DNA of 64,000 nucleotides, taken from assembly GCF_020889705.1 (NCBI RefSeq), contig NZ_JACMYP010000005.1:1-64000 (forward strand), in the 5' to 3' direction. The DNA is from Bradyrhizobium altum. Lineage in GTDB: Bacteria > Pseudomonadota > Alphaproteobacteria > Rhizobiales > Xanthobacteraceae. Made by a program: the position numbers and the translations under genes. Each line of letters begins with the position of its first letter. Position 1 is the first letter of the stretch. Positions 63,317 through 64,000 of this stretch are shown here, one piece after another. The notes beneath the pieces are model-generated. The model was given only the letters and a program-made list of their open reading frames with translations, was not told the origin of the DNA and ran no database searches.

Positions 63317-63877
63317 TCAGAACTTCACGCTCGGTGCCGCCTCGACCTCCGTGCGGCTGGCGCCGAGGTCGAAGAAATCCTTGCGGGTGAAGCCGAACAT
63401 GCCGGCGAACAGCGCGGCCGGCATCTGCTGGATGCCAGTGTTGTATTCCTGGACCGCGTTGTTGAAGAAGCGGCGGCTGGCGGCGATCTTGTTCTCGAGA
63501 TCGGAAAGCTCGGAGGCGAGCTGCTGGAAATTGGCGTTGGCCTTGAGGTCCGGGTAGGCTTCCGACAGCGCGATCAGCCGGCCGAGCGCGCCGGAGAGCT
63601 GGTTCTCCGCCGCCGACACCTGGGCCGGCCCCTGAGCAGAGATCGCCGAATTGCGTGCCTTGATGACGTCGTCGAGCGTGCCGCGCTCATGTGCGGCATA
63701 GCCTTTCACGGTCTCGACCAGGTTCGGGATCAGGTCGTGGCGCTGCTTGAGCTGCACATCGATGTCGGCAAAGGCCTGGCTGACGCGCTGGCCGAGCGCG
63801 ACGAGGCGGTTGTAGGCGCCGAACGCAAACAGCACGAGAAGGACGATGACGCCGATGACGATCCAGCTGGTCGACAT
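63317..63877 (-). CDS. lemA: LemA-family membrane protein
   Basis: This 186-residue protein has an N-terminal membrane helix (WIVIGVIVLLVLFAFGAY, residues 5-22) and the LemA coiled-coil domain with NRLVALGQRVSQAFADIDVQLKQRHDLIPNLVETVKGYAAHE. LemA proteins are found throughout bacteria in tandem with M48 or TPM-domain proteins. The start at 63877 gives MSTSWIVIGV; the frame continues upstream but with an unlikely composition. It is 34 bases upstream of the M48 gene, in the same operon. The last 120 bases of the window hold no gene. Confidence 0.9.
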   Translation of the reverse strand: MSTSWIVIGVIVLLVLFAFGAYNRLVALGQRVSQAFADIDVQLKQRHDLIPNLVETVKGYAAHERGTLDDVIKARNSAISAQGPAQVSAAENQLSGALGRLIALSEAYPDLKANANFQQLASELSDLENKIAASRRFFNNAVQEYNTGIQQMPAALFAGMFGFTRKDFFDLGASRTEVEAAPSVKF

Positions 63878-64000
63878 GACAGGGCAGCTCCTGATGGACG
63901 AGACGGCGGCACCGTAGCCCAGGATTGGGGCGCAGGGCAGCCCGCCGCGAAAAGGTGGGCATGAATTGGTCGGCACAGAACCAAGATTGGTTCAACATTC
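63878..64000. other. Window-end intergenic stretch
   Basis: No gene, repeat or terminator is visible in these final bases, which should contain the promoter of the lemA-M48 operon. Confidence 0.4.

Overview
The window is GC-rich, densely packed alphaproteobacterial chromosome, most probably Bradyrhizobium or a close Nitrobacteraceae relative. The evidence is the single-gene cytochrome b/c1 fusion (fbcH), a rhizobial glpR-glpDSTPQUV glycerol cluster, a fused trpEG gene behind a trpL leader, and many dispersed palindromic repeats of the kind rhizobial genomes carry between genes. I see no tRNA, rRNA, CRISPR array, transposase, prophage or integration module, so this reads as core chromosome.

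Layout. 1-6.4 kb: a fatty-acid beta-oxidation operon (fadE, thiolase, fused hydratase/dehydrogenase, thioesterase). 6.5-7.5 kb: a small unknown protein and a HAD phosphatase. 7.7-16.6 kb: glycerol regulator, glycerol-3-phosphate dehydrogenase and a complete glycerol ABC importer, closed by a strong terminator. 16.7-29.4 kb: mostly monocistronic housekeeping or accessory genes (TPR protein, old-yellow-enzyme reductase, SDR, lytic transglycosylase, HtpX, aldo/keto reductase, GYD protein, NTF2-like gene, trypsin-like protein, TonB-like exported protein, HiPIP). 29.4-35.4 kb: a Cys-containing XRE regulator, DUF4170, two envelope proteins, a phosphoesterase, NUDIX, GNAT and EthD proteins. 35.4-38.4 kb: a TonB-dependent receptor with a DUF2946 protein behind a Zur-like operator. 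38.5-45.3 kb: the MoxR/DUF58/DUF4159/membrane-protein operon. 45.5-48.4 kb: the DUF1285-NUDIX-DUF6111-cca operon. 48.5-52 kb, minus strand: DUF2158 protein, then trmL-queE-queD-hemF-HAD. 52.2-55 kb: cytochrome bc1 genes petA-fbcH. 55-64 kb: dienelactone hydrolase, extradiol dioxygenase-like protein, trpL-trpEG, apt, two paralogous MinD/ParA-like ATPases, and an M48 peptidase with LemA.

The most unexpected signals are these. (1) Five genes look otherwise intact but are each broken by one single-base indel: thioesterase, NTF2-like, trypsin-like signal peptide, DUF4159 and HAD. This may be a sequence-quality problem or real decay. (2) The glycerol importer has two ATPases with complementary degeneracy, which predicts one canonical and one degenerate ATP site. 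(3) Two tandem MinD/ParA-like paralogues, one with a degenerate P-loop, are separated by four iteron-like repeats. (4) A near-consensus Zur box controls the receptor locus. (5) A probable leaderless trpL attenuator lies before trpEG. (6) The QueD homologue lacks the catalytic cysteine motif. Nothing here can be declared a new system from sequence alone; the ATPase pair with its repeat array is the best candidate.
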